Assembly (NCBI GenBank): GCA_964348685.1
Contig: CAYGDM010000035.1
Location: 1-11,632, forward strand
DNA from: DALYDP01 sp964348685
Lineage (GTDB): Bacteria > Patescibacteriota > Gracilibacteria > Peribacterales > Peribacteraceae
Direction of reading: 5' to 3'
Length of the DNA: 11,632 nucleotides
Shown one piece after another: positions 10,674-11,632 of this stretch. The notes under the pieces were generated by a model. That model made no database searches and was not told the DNA's origin. It saw nothing but the letters and a program-made list of their open reading frames with translations. Position 1 is the first letter of the stretch, and each line of letters starts with the position of its first letter. The position numbers were made by a program, and so were the translations under genes.

Positions 10674-11555
10674 TTACAAGAGTTGAAGGGGGCTAATGGA
10701 CGGGAACTTATAGGTACCTTTCTCGAGACCCTCGATCAGGCGCTGGATTTTGACGTTCTCCTTTTCGGTTTCCTCGGGGGAACGCGCAGACGGAAGTGCC
10801 ATACCTTTCTTGAACGCCTCCAACGCTTCCGTGTGTTTGCCGTCTCCGGCAAGCGTGTGCGCATACAACAGCATTTCGCCGCGCATGAGACCGCTGGGAC
10901 GACTGTGCACGATTCTTTCCATCAAGAGCTGCGCGCGCTTCATGTCCAGCACGCCTTCGACCGGCGTAAGCGAGAAGTACTGCGCACCCACCTGCAAGAC
11001 GTACGGTTCGTTCGGAAAGTCCTCGAGCAAGCGCTCCACTTCTTCCGTCGCGTCGTCGTACCGCTTCATGTGCGAGAACGCGAAGATGGCCTTGGTGTAG
11101 TACATGTTCGCGGCGTATTCCTTGGGCTGGATACGACGAACTTCTGCCAGATCGGTTCTCGCTGCGTCGAAGTCGCGGCCCAAGACGTTCGTGTACGCGC
11201 GGATCGCGTAGCCCGCGGCCGGAACGCCGGGCGGAGGCTCTTTGATCAACTCTTCCGCATCCTTCCGCAGCACTTCGAGATTCTCTCCGCCGATCGGGCC
11301 CTTGATGGCCGCGATGGCTTCCTTCTTCGCTTGATCACTGTACGTCTCGTTCATCGCGGCGATCTTGTCGCGCTCCGTGGCGAGATTCCAATTGAAATAG
11401 TACAAAATCCCGAATGCCAAGGGACAGAACACGCACAACAACCAGACGCACAGAGAGAGTCGTTTCTTCTCGCGAAGCAACGTTTCGTTCTGTCGCTGAA
11501 GCTCCTCATACGTGGGAACCGGTGCGTCTTTCGACGCGGTACTGCTACTAGTCAT
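10674..11555 (-). CDS. Membrane-anchored TPR-like protein, 293 aa
   Basis: Single-pass membrane protein with a helical-repeat domain, function unknown. Residues 15-32 (TYEELQRQNETLLREKKR) form a short charged coiled-coil-like helix. About 33-55 is a hydrophobic membrane segment with three cysteines. From about 70 to 290 the sequence is all helical, with TPR-type signatures such as the alanine and tyrosine spacing in AAGYAIRAYTNVLGRDFDAA, YYTKAIFAFSHMKRYDDATEEVERLLEDFPNEP and LLYAHTLAGDGKHTEALEAFKKGM. TPR domains usually hold protein partners; which side of the membrane it faces is unclear. The ATG at 11553-11555 has AAAGGG 7 nt upstream; a TTG two codons earlier is less likely. It is transcribed from a promoter at the window edge and ends in its own terminator. 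Confidence 0.82.
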   Translation of the reverse strand: MTSSSTASKDAPVPTYEELQRQNETLLREKKRLSLCVWLLCVFCPLAFGILYYFNWNLATERDKIAAMNETYSDQAKKEAIAAIKGPIGGENLEVLRKDAEELIKEPPPGVPAAGYAIRAYTNVLGRDFDAARTDLAEVRRIQPKEYAANMYYTKAIFAFSHMKRYDDATEEVERLLEDFPNEPYVLQVGAQYFSLTPVEGVLDMKRAQLLMERIVHSRPSGLMRGEMLLYAHTLAGDGKHTEALEAFKKGMALPSARSPEETEKENVKIQRLIEGLEKGTYKFPSISPLQLL

Positions 11556-11611
11556 CAGCAAACCCTTTCAAATCCGTGGTGGAAAAAAGCAGAAACAACC
11601 TTTATGAATAT

Positions 11612-11617
11612 AGTATA
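11612..11617 (-). promoter_or_regulatory. -10 box of the TPR-like gene
   Basis: TATACT on the minus strand in an AT-rich stretch, about 56 nt before the ATG. The -35 box would lie just outside the window. Confidence 0.4.
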
Positions 11618-11632
11618 TTATTAGAATAAGTC

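Noticed and set aside
10650..11624. 324-codon open frame on the plus strand opposite the TPR-like gene
   Set aside because: No ribosome site, Arg/Phe/His-rich shadow composition; the minus strand has a membrane segment, TPR-like repeats, ribosome site and terminator.
1..11632. CRISPR array, insertion sequence or phage genes
   Set aside because: No regularly spaced repeats, transposase, integrase or phage structural motifs are visible.

Overview
The window is bacterial chromosome, GC-rich (judged by eye to be in the high fifties percent), with short intergenic gaps and genes on both strands. The genes that can be named are housekeeping: the 5' end of dnaK, obg, a TrhO-type rhodanese, tRNA-Phe and tRNA-Ala with encoded CCA, and a VanW-family exported protein. 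I cannot place the organism by sequence alone. The many leaderless genes, small hypothetical proteins and a VanW-type envelope protein would suit a Patescibacteria/CPR-like lineage, but that is inference. TGA ends at least two clear genes, so there is no sign of UGA recoding.

Layout. 1-923: dnaK (minus, cut by the window edge) with a CIRCE/HrcA operator over a near-consensus promoter, behind an unknown 200-aa gene. 967-2292: obg, closed by a bidirectional terminator shared with a 68-aa minus-strand gene. 2617-5424: trhO (minus) and a lysyl-oxidase-like lipoprotein (plus) diverge from a 45-bp gap. 5475-5793: tRNA-Phe, a hairpin-rich spacer with an orphan copy of a tRNA 5' end, and tRNA-Ala. 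5796-6913: minus-strand group of a polytopic membrane protein, an unknown protein and a possible 28-aa leader peptide. 7017-8360: VanW-family protein with a textbook terminator. 8487-10048: two small, apparently paralogous, catalytically altered histidine-phosphatase-like proteins. The 677 bp between them has no convincing gene but holds two consecutive structured RNA candidates, each ending in an intrinsic terminator. 10109-10603: P-loop kinase. 10674-11555: membrane-anchored TPR-like protein (minus).

How it works together. There is no single large operon. Nearly every gene has its own promoter and terminator. Five genes (obg, trhO, the lysyl-oxidase-like gene, the VanW gene and the kinase) have a -10 hexamer ending only 6-8 nt before the start codon, so they are probably translated from leaderless mRNAs. 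Others have recognisable Shine-Dalgarno sequences.

The most novel items are the two tandem structured RNAs between the altered phosphatase paralogues, the lysyl-oxidase-like lipoprotein with its lysine/tyrosine cofactor pair and three copper histidines in place, and the leaderless promoter layout.
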